Assembly (NCBI GenBank): GCA_028023455.1
Contig: JAQFVV010000354.1
Span: 767,719-831,718 of the forward strand
Source of the DNA: Epiperipatus broadwayi
Lineage: Eukaryota > Onychophora > Udeonychophora > Euonychophora > Peripatidae
Length of the DNA: 64,000 nt
Direction of reading: 5' to 3'
In this document: piece by piece, positions 11,967-22,624 of the stretch
How positions within the stretch are numbered: position 1 is the stretch's first letter
Layout: every line of letters starts with the position of its first letter
Notes under the pieces: model-generated
The model's input: only the letters and a program-made list of their open reading frames with translations
What the model was told of the DNA's origin: nothing
Databases searched by the model: none
Made by a program: the position numbers and the translations under genes

Positions 11967-12562
11967 GTTAAAAACTGTTGGTGTTGAATTTTAATGTTCT
12001 GATACCATACATTAATAAATAATAAATAACTAATAGACAGTAAAAGTCTTAAACTTGTCTCAAGAATTTATAAAAAATTTAAAAAAAAGATCTCATGTGA
12101 GATGGATATATGAAATAAAAAAAATTGCTGGATAAATAAGACATATATATATTATAATTTAATCCAAAATATTATATTTGTGTTTAATACTGATGTTGTC
12201 AATACAACAGTGATAAACAGAAAACTAGGTTTCCAGCTCATTAATTTTTTATTTGTTGAAACTGAAACACGATAAACATATTTATATATTTTCACATTTG
12301 TAATGATAAGGAAAAATAATAATGAAAACAAATTGCTATTTAAATATTGACATTAACTTTATACTGTCCCTGACATATAAATAAAATATTAATTCTAAAA
12401 AAAAAAAAAAACTAATACGATTGTGTTTACTCAAATTTTTCTCTAATAAAAAGGATTTTAATTTAATTTTCTTTATGATTTTTTTTTAGGAACACAGAAA
12501 TATTTTACTGACATAAATACACAAAGTAAATTGAACATATACAAAACTTTATACACACACAT
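11967..12562. other. No gene recognised
   Basis: AT-rich sequence with poly(A)/poly(T) runs and no open frame of note. Confidence 0.45.
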
Positions 12563-13014
12563 ACATATAAAAACAAAGGTAGTAAATCACCTTTCACCAG
12601 GCTATAAATTAAAAAAGCACTCCAAGTGTTAAACAAAGGACAAAGAATAGAATGATTCTACATATTCTTAGAGCTCTGGTGTTTATAAGCATATTATTGT
12701 CAATAATGTTGGTAATTCTGAACAAAATTAATTTATCTGACAGATGGAATATGGGTTATTAAAGTCATAATTAAGTATACAAGGCTGGAGGCAGACCGTC
12801 TTGGTTAACATCTTTCTCTAGCCTTATATAATTGATTATATTAGTTTAATGACTGTTAATCACCATATTCCATCTGAATGATATGTTAATTCCACTGTGA
12901 ATTAGTAGTAATATTGACAAAGCCATACTTATAAATATCAGACCTCCAAGAATAGGTGGATTCATTCTATTTATACTTGATAGGGGGTGATTTATTCCCT
13001 TTGTTTACATATAT
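12563..13014. repeat. Diverged foldback repeat
   Basis: Imperfect inverted repeat. The outer left TATAAAAACAAAGG and TAGTAAATCACC pair with GGTGATTTATT and CCTTTGTTTACATATA on the right. Inner words such as AGAATAGAATGATTCT against GGATTCATTCTATT, and CCATATTCCATCTGA against CAGATGGAATATGG, also match in inverted order. No coding content. Probably an old foldback element. Confidence 0.6.
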
Positions 13015-13143
13015 ACATTGGACTATGTTTAATTGATAGTTTATATATATATATATTATTTTCTGTATTATCTCTTTTGTAATAATCATTAAGGAATCAC
13101 CCTTCTGCACATGCACTGTACATACTTAAGGATTTCAGGAATA

Positions 13144-13381
13144 CTCTCTTTTCTAAACACAAGATATAGTCTTTTGAAAAGCATATATGTATAGGCAAAT
13201 CTTAAGCACTTAGAAATGAGAACATGAAGGTCTCAATCACTTTTAATTGAGATTAATTGAGGTTGTCATGCTCTCATTTCTTAATGCTTAAGATTTGCCT
13301 ATAAATATATGTTTAGGTTAAAAAGGTAATGTGAATTCATCATATCTTTTCAAAAGATTCTATCTTGTGTTTAGAAAGGAA
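13144..13381. repeat. Inverted repeat, foldback element
   Basis: Left arm words TTTCTAAACACAAGAT, TCTTTTGAAAAG, TATAGGCAAATCTTAAGCA and AATGAGA recur in complement on the right: TCTCATTTC, TGCTTAAGATTTGCCTATA, CTTTTCAAAAGA and ATCTTGTGTTTAGAAA. Arms are roughly 100 bases. The right arm carries an insertion of about 20 bases. No coding content. Confidence 0.75.
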
Positions 13382-13904
13382 AATATTCTTAAAGTGTTTA
13401 AATCTGCACAGTGTGTGTGTAGAGTTAATGTTTTCCTAATGATTATTATAAATTGAAAACATAGCACTATATAAATAGCACTATATAAATAAATAACTGA
13501 CTATATGTTTATTATCTCTTTATAAATAATATTAAAAACATGCTATTAATAGGACAAAATCGATCTTAATTCCTTATTTGGTCAGATAAGCTTAAATTTA
13601 TATAATATTTACACATATCAAATAAACTGCATTTTACATTCAAAATGCTTAATGTTCATTCTAAAATACAATTAATATATGTGTATAAAGTGCAAAGCTA
13701 TAAATATAGAACACAAATAAAAACAAAACAATTACCATTCACTTAAACTTTATTGAAAAAAAAAAATTCTAAAACGTAATATAAAACAATAGTTGAAAAA
13801 TAGTCTAACAACTATAACATTGTTGAAGTATTATTGTTTGCTCTTCTCATCTGCTTTTTTGCATTAATTATATTATTAATAGTATATTACAAAAAAAAAA
13901 AAAA
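13382..13904. other. No gene recognised
   Basis: AT-rich with no open frame, no known element ends and no RNA gene. Confidence 0.45.
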
Positions 13905-14010
13905 ACATCATGTCAGATGTCACATGATACAATTTAACAATCTTGTATTACAAATGTATTAAATTGCAAAGCTTATTAAGAGCTTATTTGCAAGCTCTAT
14001 ATATAATATT

Positions 14011-14011
<1 letters not shown>
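13905..14011. repeat. Fragment of PLE-associated repeat family 3
   Basis: Shares CAGATGTCACATGA with 31993-32006 and CTTGTATTACAAATGT with 38393-38410. It ends in a short inverted repeat (AAGCTTATTAAGAGCTTATTT). This is only a small piece, with no ribozyme core. Confidence 0.45.
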
Positions 14012-14057
<46 letters not shown>

Positions 14058-14300
14058 AAATATTATTATTTAAAATAAATAAAATCTCCTTTTTTTTTTT
14101 TTTTTTATTTTTTTTTTTTTTCCCCCAACCAAAATTTTTTTACAAAAACCACCCACAAAAATTTTTTTTTTTTTTTAATAATTTTTTTTTTTTTTTTTTT
14201 AATAAAAAAAAAAAAGAAATCCCCCACACAAAAAAAATAAAAAAAATCAATATTTTAAAAAAAATTTTTTGAAAAAAAGAGGAAAGGGATAAAGAGGCCC
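14012..14300. repeat. Homopolymer-dominated low-complexity tract
   Basis: Nearly all runs of T, then A, broken by C-runs (CCCCCAACC, CCCCCACAC). No other part of the window has this texture. It may be a true poly(T) expansion or a region of poor base calling. Confidence 0.8.
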
Positions 14301-14451
14301 CGAAAAAACAGTCTAAGAATTAATATATGTAATGAAATCACTTTTTATGTACTTTACTTAATGAAACTGTTTTTTAATTTTTAATTTTGATGACTTACAA
14401 TTTCAACTGTCCGGGAGGTTTTATAAGAACTGTGATATATGTACATAATGT

Positions 14452-14705
14452 ATCAAAATTACCCCAAATTCACAAATAAACCAGATTAACCAAAGAATAT
14501 AAACTCTAAAACACAACCAATGATTTCACTGCTACAAATGAACTTCTCAAGTATAAAGGATTAAAAGATAAAAACAAATTTATATTAAATATTACCTACA
14601 ATTCAATGTACACCCCACACACCCTTAATATTAAAAAACTTTTAAACAAGTTAATTGTTTTAGAATCATAAACTTTTAATAATAAAGAAAAAAAAGAAAA
14701 GAATA
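14452..14705 (-). pseudogene. PLE 3' end, C-terminal endonuclease remnant plus 3' UTR
   Basis: Read on the minus strand, the last codons correspond to the KIYYSEAINLFKSS end of the protein at 3897-5141. Here they are diverged and frameshifted. They are followed by the shared PLE tail containing TGAAATCATTGGTTGTG-like and ACCCCAAAT-like words. The fragment is joined at about 14706 to a pLTR in the same orientation, which is the expected PLE order (tail next to pLTR). Not functional. Confidence 0.75.
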
Positions 14706-15425
14706 ATTTTTATTGATAAACAGAGCAAAACTCTCCATACAGTATTGCCACCTGCGCTAAACAGAGTAATCAATGGATGCCAGAAGGCTTGTGCATAAAA
14801 TCCCTATCTAATGCCTACTCATCCAATATCCCCATACTAGTTTCTGGCTTGTGGCCTTCGTCAGTGAGGAGCTTTGGATCTGAGAGCACTGCATCTAGAT
14901 CTTAGGATCTAATGCAACCCTCTAGCAACCACCTTTTATCTCTACTTAACTACAAAACTATGAGAATGAAATTGAAAACACAAAAAATATTTTCAATCTA
15001 AGCTCAATAGCTTATATAGTCATATGGGTCTGAACTCAGTTCAGCACCCATACATTTTGGTGTCTTTGGCTCTTTTACAACCATAGCCACCACTATCCTA
15101 TTAGGCAGAATTGGTGTTAAACCATTAAGCATCACATGATCACATTTCCTATACTAGCACATTAATTGTGGATAAACAGAGCAAAAACTCTCCATACAGT
15201 ATTGCCACCTGTGCTAAACAGAGTAATCAATGGATGCCAGAAGGCTTGTGCATAAAATCCCACAAGCCAGAAACTAGTATGGGGATATTGGATGAGTAGG
15301 CATTAGATAGGGATTTTATGCACAAGCATTCTGGCATCCATTGATTACTCTGTTTAGCACAGGTGGCAATACTGTATGGAGAGTTTTGCTCTGTTTATCA
15401 ACAATTAATGTGCTAGTATAGGAAA
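14706..15425. mobile_element. PLE family 1 pLTR-leader-pLTR composite
   Basis: In order: pLTR in minus orientation (14706-14890) with a hammerhead; leader in minus orientation (14891-15170), matching 5165-5401; the first ~90 bases of a second minus pLTR (15172-15260); and a plus-oriented pLTR arm (15261-15425) inverted to it. The 15172-15260 arm stops before the ribozyme, and the plus arm resumes at CACAAGCCAGAAACTAGT, so this junction has only half a hammerhead (no CTGANGA). Confidence 0.8.
14829..14870 (-). ncRNA. Hammerhead ribozyme, type I (PLE family 1), A at cleavage site
   Basis: On the minus strand, stem I TCCTCA (14870-14865) pairs with TGGGGA (14834-14829), with one G-U pair. The core CTGACGA is at 14864-14858 (the N of CUGANGA is C, which is permitted). 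Stem II GGC/GCC closes loop CACAA with an A-A mismatch at its base. GAAA is at 14844-14841 and palindromic stem III ACTAGT at 14841-14836. Position 17 is A (14835); A is allowed but is usually slower than C. Predicted cleavage is between 14835 and 14834. The mismatch at the base of stem II may weaken it. Confidence 0.78.
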
Positions 15426-15720
15426 TGTGATCATGTAAATAATTTTTATTATTAAAAATTTATGATTCTAAAGCAATTTAATTTGTTTAAAAGTTCTTTT
15501 AATATTAAAAGTGTGAGGGATGAAAGTGGAATTGTGGGAAATATTTAAAATACATTTGTTGTTATCTTTTAGTTCTTTATAAATATATATATATTATACT
15601 TGAGAAATCTGCTTGTAGTTGTGAAACCCTTTGCTGTGTTTTAGAATTTATTTATTTTTTGGTTAGTCTGGTTTAATTGTAAATTTGGGGTACTTTTAAT
15701 TATTCTATTGCCTATTTTAG
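15426..15720 (+). pseudogene. PLE 3' end, inverted copy
   Basis: Plus-oriented counterpart of 14452-14705. AAGTTCTTTTAATATTAAAA corresponds to the last coding region. Then come TTAGTTCTTTATAAATATAT, ACTTGAGAAATCTGCTTGTAG, GTGAAACCCTTTG and TTTGGGGTACTTTT, all matching the tail of copy 1 (3723-3896). Together with 14452 it closes a tail-pLTR...pLTR-tail palindromic arrangement. Confidence 0.75.
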
Positions 15721-16309
15721 GTTTAAATTTTAATGTACATATATATGACTATAAACAATGATATAATCCATACCTTTTTAATAAACAATTCGTAAAGTAT
15801 TCATTAAATATAAATCATATTATATATATATATTTTAGATATACATGTATATTCTTTAAATTTTCTAATTTTTTTATATATTTTATTTTATGTATTTTTT
15901 TATTTTGTTAGTAATATTTAATTATAATTTTTATAGTTTTTATGTTTTATTGGTTGGAGTTTTTATAAATGATGTGCATTTTCTTATTTTTTATAATAAA
16001 TAAATTATAATAAATATAATAAAGAAATTATATATGATATAAATATATAAAGTATTAATAATAAAAGATAATGAAAATAAAATATTTTTCAATGTAAGTG
16101 ATAAAAAATAATATATATAATTTACTATTAAATAACATTAATAAAACATATAAAAAAAAATAAAATAAAATCAAATATAAAAAATTAAAAAAATATATTA
16201 AAGAAGTTAGAGGTATTTATGTAAAAAATTGTTATTATTTATGTTTAATAAATAGATCAGAATTATATATTTAAAATTTGTAAGTTGTATTATTCATTTT
16301 TCTCTTCTT
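15721..16309. other. No gene recognised
   Basis: Extremely AT-rich, almost only A and T from 15860 to 16260. No open frame or repeat ends. Confidence 0.5.
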
Positions 16310-16512
16310 TCTAATAATAATTTATTTTCATCTTCACAATCTCATCTTTCTTTTTCTTCATCATCATCTCCCTCTTTTATCTTTCTCATTTCTTCTCTCT
16401 TCCTCTTTTCCATCTGATTTTCATCTCTCTCTCTCTCTTCCTTATCATCATCTCTCCCTCTCTTTCATCATCTTTCTCTCTTTCTTTCTTTTCTTCTTCA
16501 CCCCCCCCACAC
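16310..16512. repeat. Pyrimidine-rich (CTTT/CTCT) tract
   Basis: About 200 bases almost free of G on this strand, with CTTCATCATC and CTCTCTCTC motifs and ending in a C9-like run. A degenerate polypyrimidine microsatellite. Confidence 0.85.
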
Positions 16513-16598
16513 TTTCTCTAATTTTTTATAGGTTACAATATATATATATATAAATAAAATAATCCCAGTGCATAACACTATACTGAAATAAATATACA

Positions 16599-16722
16599 AA
16601 TATTAAGCATTAAATCACCCCACATGGTTAAAAATTCAGTGCTGCCCTCTATGAACTAATATATAAATTCATTAGAGTTCATATTTCTTAACCATGTGGG
16701 GTGATTTAATGCTTAATATGTA
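16599..16722. repeat. Short inverted repeat (hairpin)
   Basis: The left arm (16599-16634) carries TATTAAGCATTAAATCACCC and CACATGGTTAA; the right arm (16685-16722) is its complement (TTAACCATGTGG, GGTGATTTAATGCTTAATA). Arms are about 36 bases with a 50-base loop. This is the most symmetric of the small hairpins. Probably a MITE. Confidence 0.8.
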
Positions 16723-16725
16723 TCA

Positions 16726-17705
16726 TTATCATGATCATCATCAACCATTATCAATCCACTTCAGGATGAAGATCTCTCCAAGTTCAATCCATCTTTTTCT
16801 ATCTTTAGCTTCTCTTCTCCACATCACCCCTGCACACTTTCTTATTTCATCCATCCATCCATCTCACATGTGATCTCTTTCTAAGTCTTTTTACAATCTT
16901 TTGGAATCCAGTTTAAAATTTCAATTGTCCATCTATTATCATCTCTTCTAACAATATGTCCAGCCCAACTCCCACTTCAATCTTTTAATTTTTTCAATGA
17001 TGTCAGTAGCACCTGTTTGTTCTCTTACCCATACATTACATTTTCAATCTCTTCTTGTTTCTCCCAACATGCATATCTCTATACTTTTTTGAGTGGTCTG
17101 AAGTCTCTGTATTGCTCTTCTTTTAAATGTCCAAGTCTCAGATCCATAAGTAAAACTGACAAAACACATTTATTAAAAACCTTTCTTTTCAAACTCATAG
17201 GCAAATTTCATTTTAGTTTCAAGTTATTTTTACCAACAGCACTCCACCCAAGTTTAATTCTATTATTAATTTTATCCATTATGTTTAAGGTATTTGTAAC
17301 TGTTAATTTTTTCTAACTCATCATAATCAATCTTCATTTTCATAATTTGAGAAAGTCTATTAATCATTACTTTAGTTTTTTTAACATTTATCTTTAGTCC
17401 TACTTTTCCACTTTCATCTGATAACTCCTGCAACATTTTCTGTAGCTCTAAAGTATTATTTGCAAAAACAACTACATCATCTGCAAAATCTAAATGACTT
17501 AAATAGTCTCCATTTATGTTCACTCCTTTAGCTTCACATTTTAATCCACAAAATACTTCATGCAGCACTGCTGTAAAACATTTTGGAGATATGGAGTCAC
17601 CCTGTCATACACCTTTTCAATATTGATTTTCCTACTATTATTATGTAATCTAATTGTTACTGTTGCATTTTTATAAATATTCCTTAAAATATGACAATAT
17701 TATGG
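16726..17705 (-). pseudogene. RTE-type LINE reverse transcriptase, 5'-truncated and broken
   Basis: Minus-strand translation from 17640 downward gives QGDSISPKCFTAVLHEVF, then HLDFADDVVVFANNTLELQK, then GLKINVKKTKVM. These are RT motifs B, C (FADD) and D in the spelling typical of the RTE/BovB clade. Further on come words matching the RTE thumb and C-terminal part (RKVFNKCVLSVLL, SWAGHIVRRDDNRWT, EILNWIP) and the GATGATGA-rich tail near 16726. The R of the VRQGD box is a TGA stop, consistent with C-to-T decay, and there are more stops and frameshifts after 17272. The open segment is 17272-17568. The endonuclease and the first RT motifs are absent. In a live element this enzyme would copy LINE RNA at a nicked target. 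A dead copy. Confidence 0.85.
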
Positions 17706-18279
17706 ATATATATATATATGATCAATAGATGGCGTCTTTACCAAAACCGCCGAAACAAGTGTAAAATATTTTTACATAAACGCAAAAGGAGTCAGAATTA
17801 ACTACCTCTTTCATTTTGCTCACCTCCAGATCAGCTGATTTCAAGCTGGTTTGCTTTCATCAGTGGAAGAATAGAGCTATAGAAACTAGGTCTAAAGACT
17901 GACTCTCAAGCGCTTATGCAAAACATTTATATCAGTTTGCAAGCGTGAATTTTTCAGACCGGTAAAGTCTTCAAACTCAGCCTAGCAAGCTAGATATCTA
18001 TATGGGTCTGATCTCAGTTCAGTTTCACCACATAGTCAAAGTCTCTGCAATATATATCATTGCAAGAAAACTTTAAAGGTACATTTATGAAAAATAAAAA
18101 CAAGTTAGTCACGTAACCTGCTATCACTTGTTATTTATGATCAATAGATGGCGTCTTTACCAAAACCGCCGAAACAAGTGTAAAATATTTTTACATAAAC
18201 GCAACTATTGATCATAAATAACAAGTGATAGCAGGTTACGTGACTAACTTGTTTTTATTTTTCATATATATATATATTG
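17706..18279. mobile_element. PLE family 2 pLTR segment with hammerhead, between (TA)n tracts
   Basis: Bounded by short TA tracts (17706-17720 and 18264-18279). In minus orientation it has a pLTR (17733-17930) with a hammerhead and a leader containing CTATATGGGTCTGATCTCAG, which is comparable with the family 1 leader word ATATGGGTCTGAACTCAG. The start of a second pLTR follows (18139-18203), repeating GATCAATAGATGGCGTCTTT and AAAACCGCCGAAACAAG exactly. The last block, 18204-18264, is an inverted copy of 18097-18145. The same family forms the inverted pair at 61660-62221. Confidence 0.8.
17823..17869 (-). ncRNA. Hammerhead ribozyme, type I, complete core (PLE family 2)
   Basis: On the minus strand, stem I CTTCCA (17869-17864) pairs with TGGAGG (17828-17823), with one G-U pair. 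The core CTGATGA is at 17863-17857. Stem II AAGC (17856-17853) pairs perfectly with GCTT (17846-17843) around loop AAACCA. GAAA is at 17842-17839. Stem III is the ten-base palindrome ATCAGCTGAT (17839-17830). The cleavage nucleotide is C at 17829, so predicted cleavage is between 17829 and 17828. All core nucleotides are present. Stem II and stem III differ in sequence from family 1 but stay paired, which supports selection on structure. Confidence 0.88.
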
Positions 18280-18280
18280 T

Positions 18281-20347
18281 GACTGGACCCCTGTACTACT
18301 TCTTTACCTCTGTTATACCTATTTGCTGATGAGCATATTCAGGAAAGAATCAACAAATGGATTTCCTCAATATAGACATCACCCAGTCCCCTACAACAAT
18401 ATTTCCTGCTCATCAGAGGATGTAGCACCATAGAGACTGGAAATGCCTAGAAATTTATGTGTTTGGTTTCTCCAAATGGCACCAAGTTCCATCTCATTAC
18501 AACCTAACTTCTCTAGGCCTAGTTAAGCTGGAAATAGCTCAGGAGACATGAGATTCTCATAAACAACTGGATTGGTTTTATATATTTATTTCATAACACT
18601 TGTTATAATCATTAGTTCTCCATAGTTATTTTGGATAATAATCCCATAATGTATGCAAATATTTTCTTGGGTTCCATTGATCTGTTAATCCTCATTGGTG
18701 ATGTATTTATCCATGATGTACTTTAATTCTTTAGTTGTGATTCAAATATTAATCATTTATTCCATGTACAGCTGCATTTTTCTTATAGACATTTAAGCCA
18801 ATGCACATCTGCGGCATCTTTCGTTCAAAACATTACATATGTAATTTGAAGTGATTGCTTAGCACCTCCACTCTCTCATTTCCATACCCTCCACTCTCTC
18901 ATTTCCATACCCTTAAGATTTTTCCATACATAAATGTTTGGGTCAAAAGAATGTCACTCAAATCCTTCTAAAATACTATATCTCATGTCTGGAAGAAGTG
19001 AGAGTATTCATTCATAATTTATCTTTAAAGCACATGTGTATTAGCTTAATCGCTAATCTCACAATTACAGTATTAAAATATAGCCCTATATAAAATAATA
19101 TCTATTTATAGACATTTGTAATTTCTTTTTTTAAAGATGTGTATTATTTTCTTTAGCCTTTCTAATTCTCCCAATTATAACTGTGTTTTGTATATACTAT
19201 TCCACCAGCTAGAGAAATATTTCAATTATATAGTGTTTATATTTCATTCAGATTGATATATGTGGTACATATTAGTTATACTAGTGCAGATGCATTTTGT
19301 TTATTAAAATATAATTATTTATGATTCATTTTATTAAAGATGCATTTTGATTATAGACATCTAAGTATTTATGATTTATCACCAATAAATGTCTTTGTAT
19401 ATAAAATTACAATCATTTATGATTTATTTCAAGAAAGATGTTTTTTGATTATAAACATATAAATATTTAATATTTCATAAAATCATTACCTTCATTTTAA
19501 TCCAGTGTGTTCATCCACTATAGGTTACTATTGCATTTCAAAATGGGGTTGGTTTATTTAAGCTGAATGGCATTAATTAATTTCCATTGGTATTCACCCA
19601 GGCATCATTTGAAGATTCATCACTGTAGATAGAGAGAAAGCTATTACTGACTAGCCTATCATCCATTTGATTTCCACATTAATACTTTTTGTTCAATGTC
19701 CAACAACTGTAGGGTTCACACTTAGTAAAACTAGATTTCTCAGCTGGATAATCTGTGTGGCTATAAATATAATAGTCCAAAAGTGACTTTGCACCAAAAT
19801 CATTTGGCAACTAAACACTTAACAAACACATAGATAGAACTTTTTTGAACTTCAAAATTTATGCCCTGATCAAGTCTCTGGACTAATCCAGCATGACTCC
19901 ACTGTATCTGATTTCTCAAACAGCTTTCATTTAAGCCTGAGTGCTTTTCTTTTTTTGGTGATTGGATTGTTTACTTTTAGTGGGACAAATGAAGAATTAG
20001 ATAGATTATGCCATGTTTTCCAATTTGATAAGTTTGCTTCAAGTGATTATTATACTTTGTACAACAATATCCTTTCAAAAATTAAAAATATAATATTTTA
20101 ATAAATGTCAGTTTTAAATGCTTAATGATTCATTTATTTTATGATTTAAACATAAAAATCAATAACAAAGATTTATCTTTTTTTTAACTCTTAATTATTA
20201 TTTAAAATAATCATTTTTTTCCTTCTCTTATAAGATTATTGACAAGTTGGTTTGCTTTATATACACATCTGTTTCACATCATTAAATCACTTTAGGTGGA
20301 AGGGGATAATAAATCTTAAAATATATTCATGAAACAATGCATCTGTT
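18281..20347. repeat. Long direct repeat, copy A (possible 3' LTR)
   Basis: About 2.07 kb, matching 22625-24613 base for base with moderate divergence and small indels. Shared words include CCTAGAAATTTATGTGTTT, TCTCCAAATGGCACCA, CATAGTTATTTTGGATAATA, CATGACTCCACTGTATCT and AAATATATTCATGAAACAAT. Same orientation as copy B. On the minus strand it ends ...CCAGTCACA. Inside, 18865-18910 is a 23-base unit repeated twice. It flanks a gag-like relic with copy B, so I read it as an LTR. I could not find a matching target duplication. Confidence 0.7.
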
Positions 20348-21076
20348 TAATTACACCCCACCATATTTTGGGATGAAATTGTCTGGAAGTACAAATTTTA
20401 TTCCACACAATATGCATGTCATTTCTGTGTATCTACTGGTTATAGGTTTGCTGATGAAATGGGTAAGATGAGCTGGAAAAAGTGAATACAATGCCCCATG
20501 ATGTCATGAGAAAAAAACTCATTTTTAAGAATTACCTCTCTTGTACCTAGAGGGATCATACAAACAAGAGTAGTAGCCAGAGAAAAATATTTGGCCTTCA
20601 GCCAACCCTGCTCAACTTCTGTAAGTTTTACAGGCTTGTTAATTTGGTCTATTCATGAGCTCATGGCATATTCATGAGGCCAATATACACTGCTGGACGA
20701 GTGTTGGAGCTCAACATCTAGGTCTGGTTAGTTCCAAGTGTATACTTCAGAGCATCAAGATCACAATGCATCTAAGCAGCTCTGGTCAATCATTCATCCA
20801 TCTCAACATGGAAAAACACAAATTCATGTATCACTACATCTCACTCACAAACATCTTCCATCAGCTATTTTTGTTTCATTGTTCAGGATTGTAGCTGCAT
20901 CCTGGCTTAGGAGACAGAAGATCACAATCAGTTCTCTTATAATGATCTTTTTTGTTTTGAGGTGATGGACTTTTATTTGTTTTTGGTCATTCATGCTGGC
21001 TTCGTCTTGGTAGCTGTTTCTACCTGCACTTCTTCACAGGTTGTCATCACTATTCAACCTTTTTACTATTTGAGTC

Positions 21077-21760
21077 TTATATGGGTTGTGTATACTGCCT
21101 GTTGAATTTTTTCTCTGCCTCTTCCATGATGGTAAACCATTTTTGGTGATGATAGCATGGTGGTGGGTCATAGTTGATGTATTTTTGATGAGGCATTTTT
21201 CTTTTGTACTTGATGGCTCCTATTCTAAGTCCATCATCTCTTCTATAGGGAGATTTATTTGGCAATTTGGACACTCCTTCTTTGGTTGTTGATGTACCAT
21301 AGCTATCATATCCTGTAAATGGTTCAGCAACCTGCTCAATAGATCTATGATCCATTCCAATCAGAATTCTTTTTACATAACTCAGGAAACTGTGACATAT
21401 CAATCTAATAATCTGGAGTTCAGATAGAGGGTTAGATATCAAGGCTATTAACCTGGCCACCTTCCTTCTAAAAGGTTGTATAAGGCTCTCCAGGTGAACA
21501 TTCTTCTCCTGATAATTGTCACTCTAGTAACAGCTTGTTAGTGCAGTTTTACCATCCTGAAAATTTATCATTGGCTGGGAGAAACATTGAGTCCCACCAT
21601 GCTTGTGATACACATTGGAGATGACTACATGTTAGTCCTTATTTCACCTCTTCTGTCAAGGCATTCATACTGAAGTACCTCTCCAGACTTTTTATATGTA
21701 TTATATAGGTGCTTCATTACAGCTCCCTGAAAAAGTTCTCATTTTTAGGAAATGATTTAC
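21077..21760 (-). pseudogene. Gag-like protein fragment
   Basis: The open part (21077-21460, 127 codons) begins in a segment reading LIQPFRRKVARLIALISN, then ICHSFLSYVKRILIGMDH, and continues into a basic, tyrosine- and proline-rich C-terminal part. Upstream, beyond stops, another frame reads FSGSCNEAP. The spacing of an FSG-x-EAP-like start and an L-x3-L-x5-GM-like helix pair resembles retrotransposon gag (capsid) domains, which form the RNA-packaging shell. No zinc knuckle (CX2CX4HX4C) is visible. Stops and frameshifts separate the parts, so it is dead. An alternative is an unrelated ORF1. Recognition is by eye and moderate only. Confidence 0.45.
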
Positions 21761-21879
21761 AATGCCAGATATCTGGTTGGTTATAGGGACTTCATGATTA
21801 CCTTTATAGTTTTCTTCTTGTATTGTTTTTGTGGTTGTATCTGTCTTTTTTTGAACTGGACATACATTGCTATTTTTTA

Positions 21880-22374
21880 AATTTTCACCTCCTTCACCTG
21901 TGTGGTCAATCTCTCCAACTGCTCTTGCATGGATTCTTGGATTTTTGCCATTCTTTTATCCATTGCTTCACACAACTGTGTCATCTTCTTGCTCAATTAG
22001 TGAGTCTTTTACTTTATCCATCACTTCTTCCTTAACTTTTAGTATTCTTCCAGTCACTTCTTTCATTATTTGATCCAACTTTTTATTTTGGATTTACTTG
22101 CTTCTAGGATCTGTTTCATGTGTTCTTCTCTTTTTTATCACCTTTATTTCTTTGCTCATATTTTTTTCTGTTAGCTTCTTTAATAATTTCCATTAACTGT
22201 TATAATAAAAGTCTCTTCTGTTTTCTGCAATTGCTTTTGATCATCTGCTTTAACTTTTTGTTTATCTTCTTCCTCAGGAAGATTCTCTCTACTTTCTGTA
22301 TCCATCACCTTTTTTGTTTTCCTTTTTATTTCAATTTTAATAAGCTTCTCTCTCCATCCACACCTTGATTTCAC
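21880..22374 (-). pseudogene. Charged coiled-coil-like reading frame, broken
   Basis: Minus-strand pieces read MDTESRENLPEEEDKQKVK, then KLDQIMKEVTGRILKVKEE, then (after a frameshift) AMDKRMAKIQESMQEQLE. The leucine, isoleucine and methionine spacing is consistent with heptads of a coiled coil rich in K and E. It precedes the gag-like segment in the same orientation, as the N-terminal part of a gag or ORF1 polyprotein would. At least two stops and one frameshift break it. Function not established. Confidence 0.45.
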
Positions 22375-22624
22375 CCCATTTTTGGCATGTCTGTTTTATT
22401 CCTTATCTATCATTTATGCCATTCATTTTTATACTCTTTTTTCTTTTTTTTCTATTTTCACTCTTTTTGAATAAATTACATCACTGCATCATATGCACTG
22501 TTCACATCACAGAATCATGACTTGCTTATGCCATTTCAATTTCTTCTTTTTATTTATTACTTATTTCTAGCTCTTCTATGCTTATGGATAGTTTAGTTAG
22601 ATTAGACCTCACAATAGGGTGATA

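Larger units (their letters stand above)
20348..22624 (-). mobile_element. Internal region of a decayed, probably LTR retrotransposon
   Basis: Lies exactly between the two ~2-kb direct repeats. On the minus strand it has, in order: a charged coiled-coil-like stretch (about 22374-21880), a gag-like stretch (about 21760-21077) and then about 700 bases without recognisable coding (20350-21076). I see no protease, reverse transcriptase or integrase, so the element is gag-only or deleted. No convincing primer-binding site follows copy B. Plus-strand frames here are shadows. Confidence 0.55.

Noticed and set aside
18320-18425. CTGATGAGCAT...GGAAAG (+) and CTGATGAGCAGGAAATATT (-) in the long direct repeat
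   Set aside because: They look like hammerhead cores, but stem II is absent or unpaired and no cleavage site with stem I follows. Copy B keeps neither motif (CTGATGAACAT, TTGATGATCAGGAAA).
20655-20965. Overlapping plus-strand frames of 75-79 codons
   Set aside because: Mutually overlapping in different frames, no family resemblance, and opposite to the minus-strand coding direction of the surrounding element.
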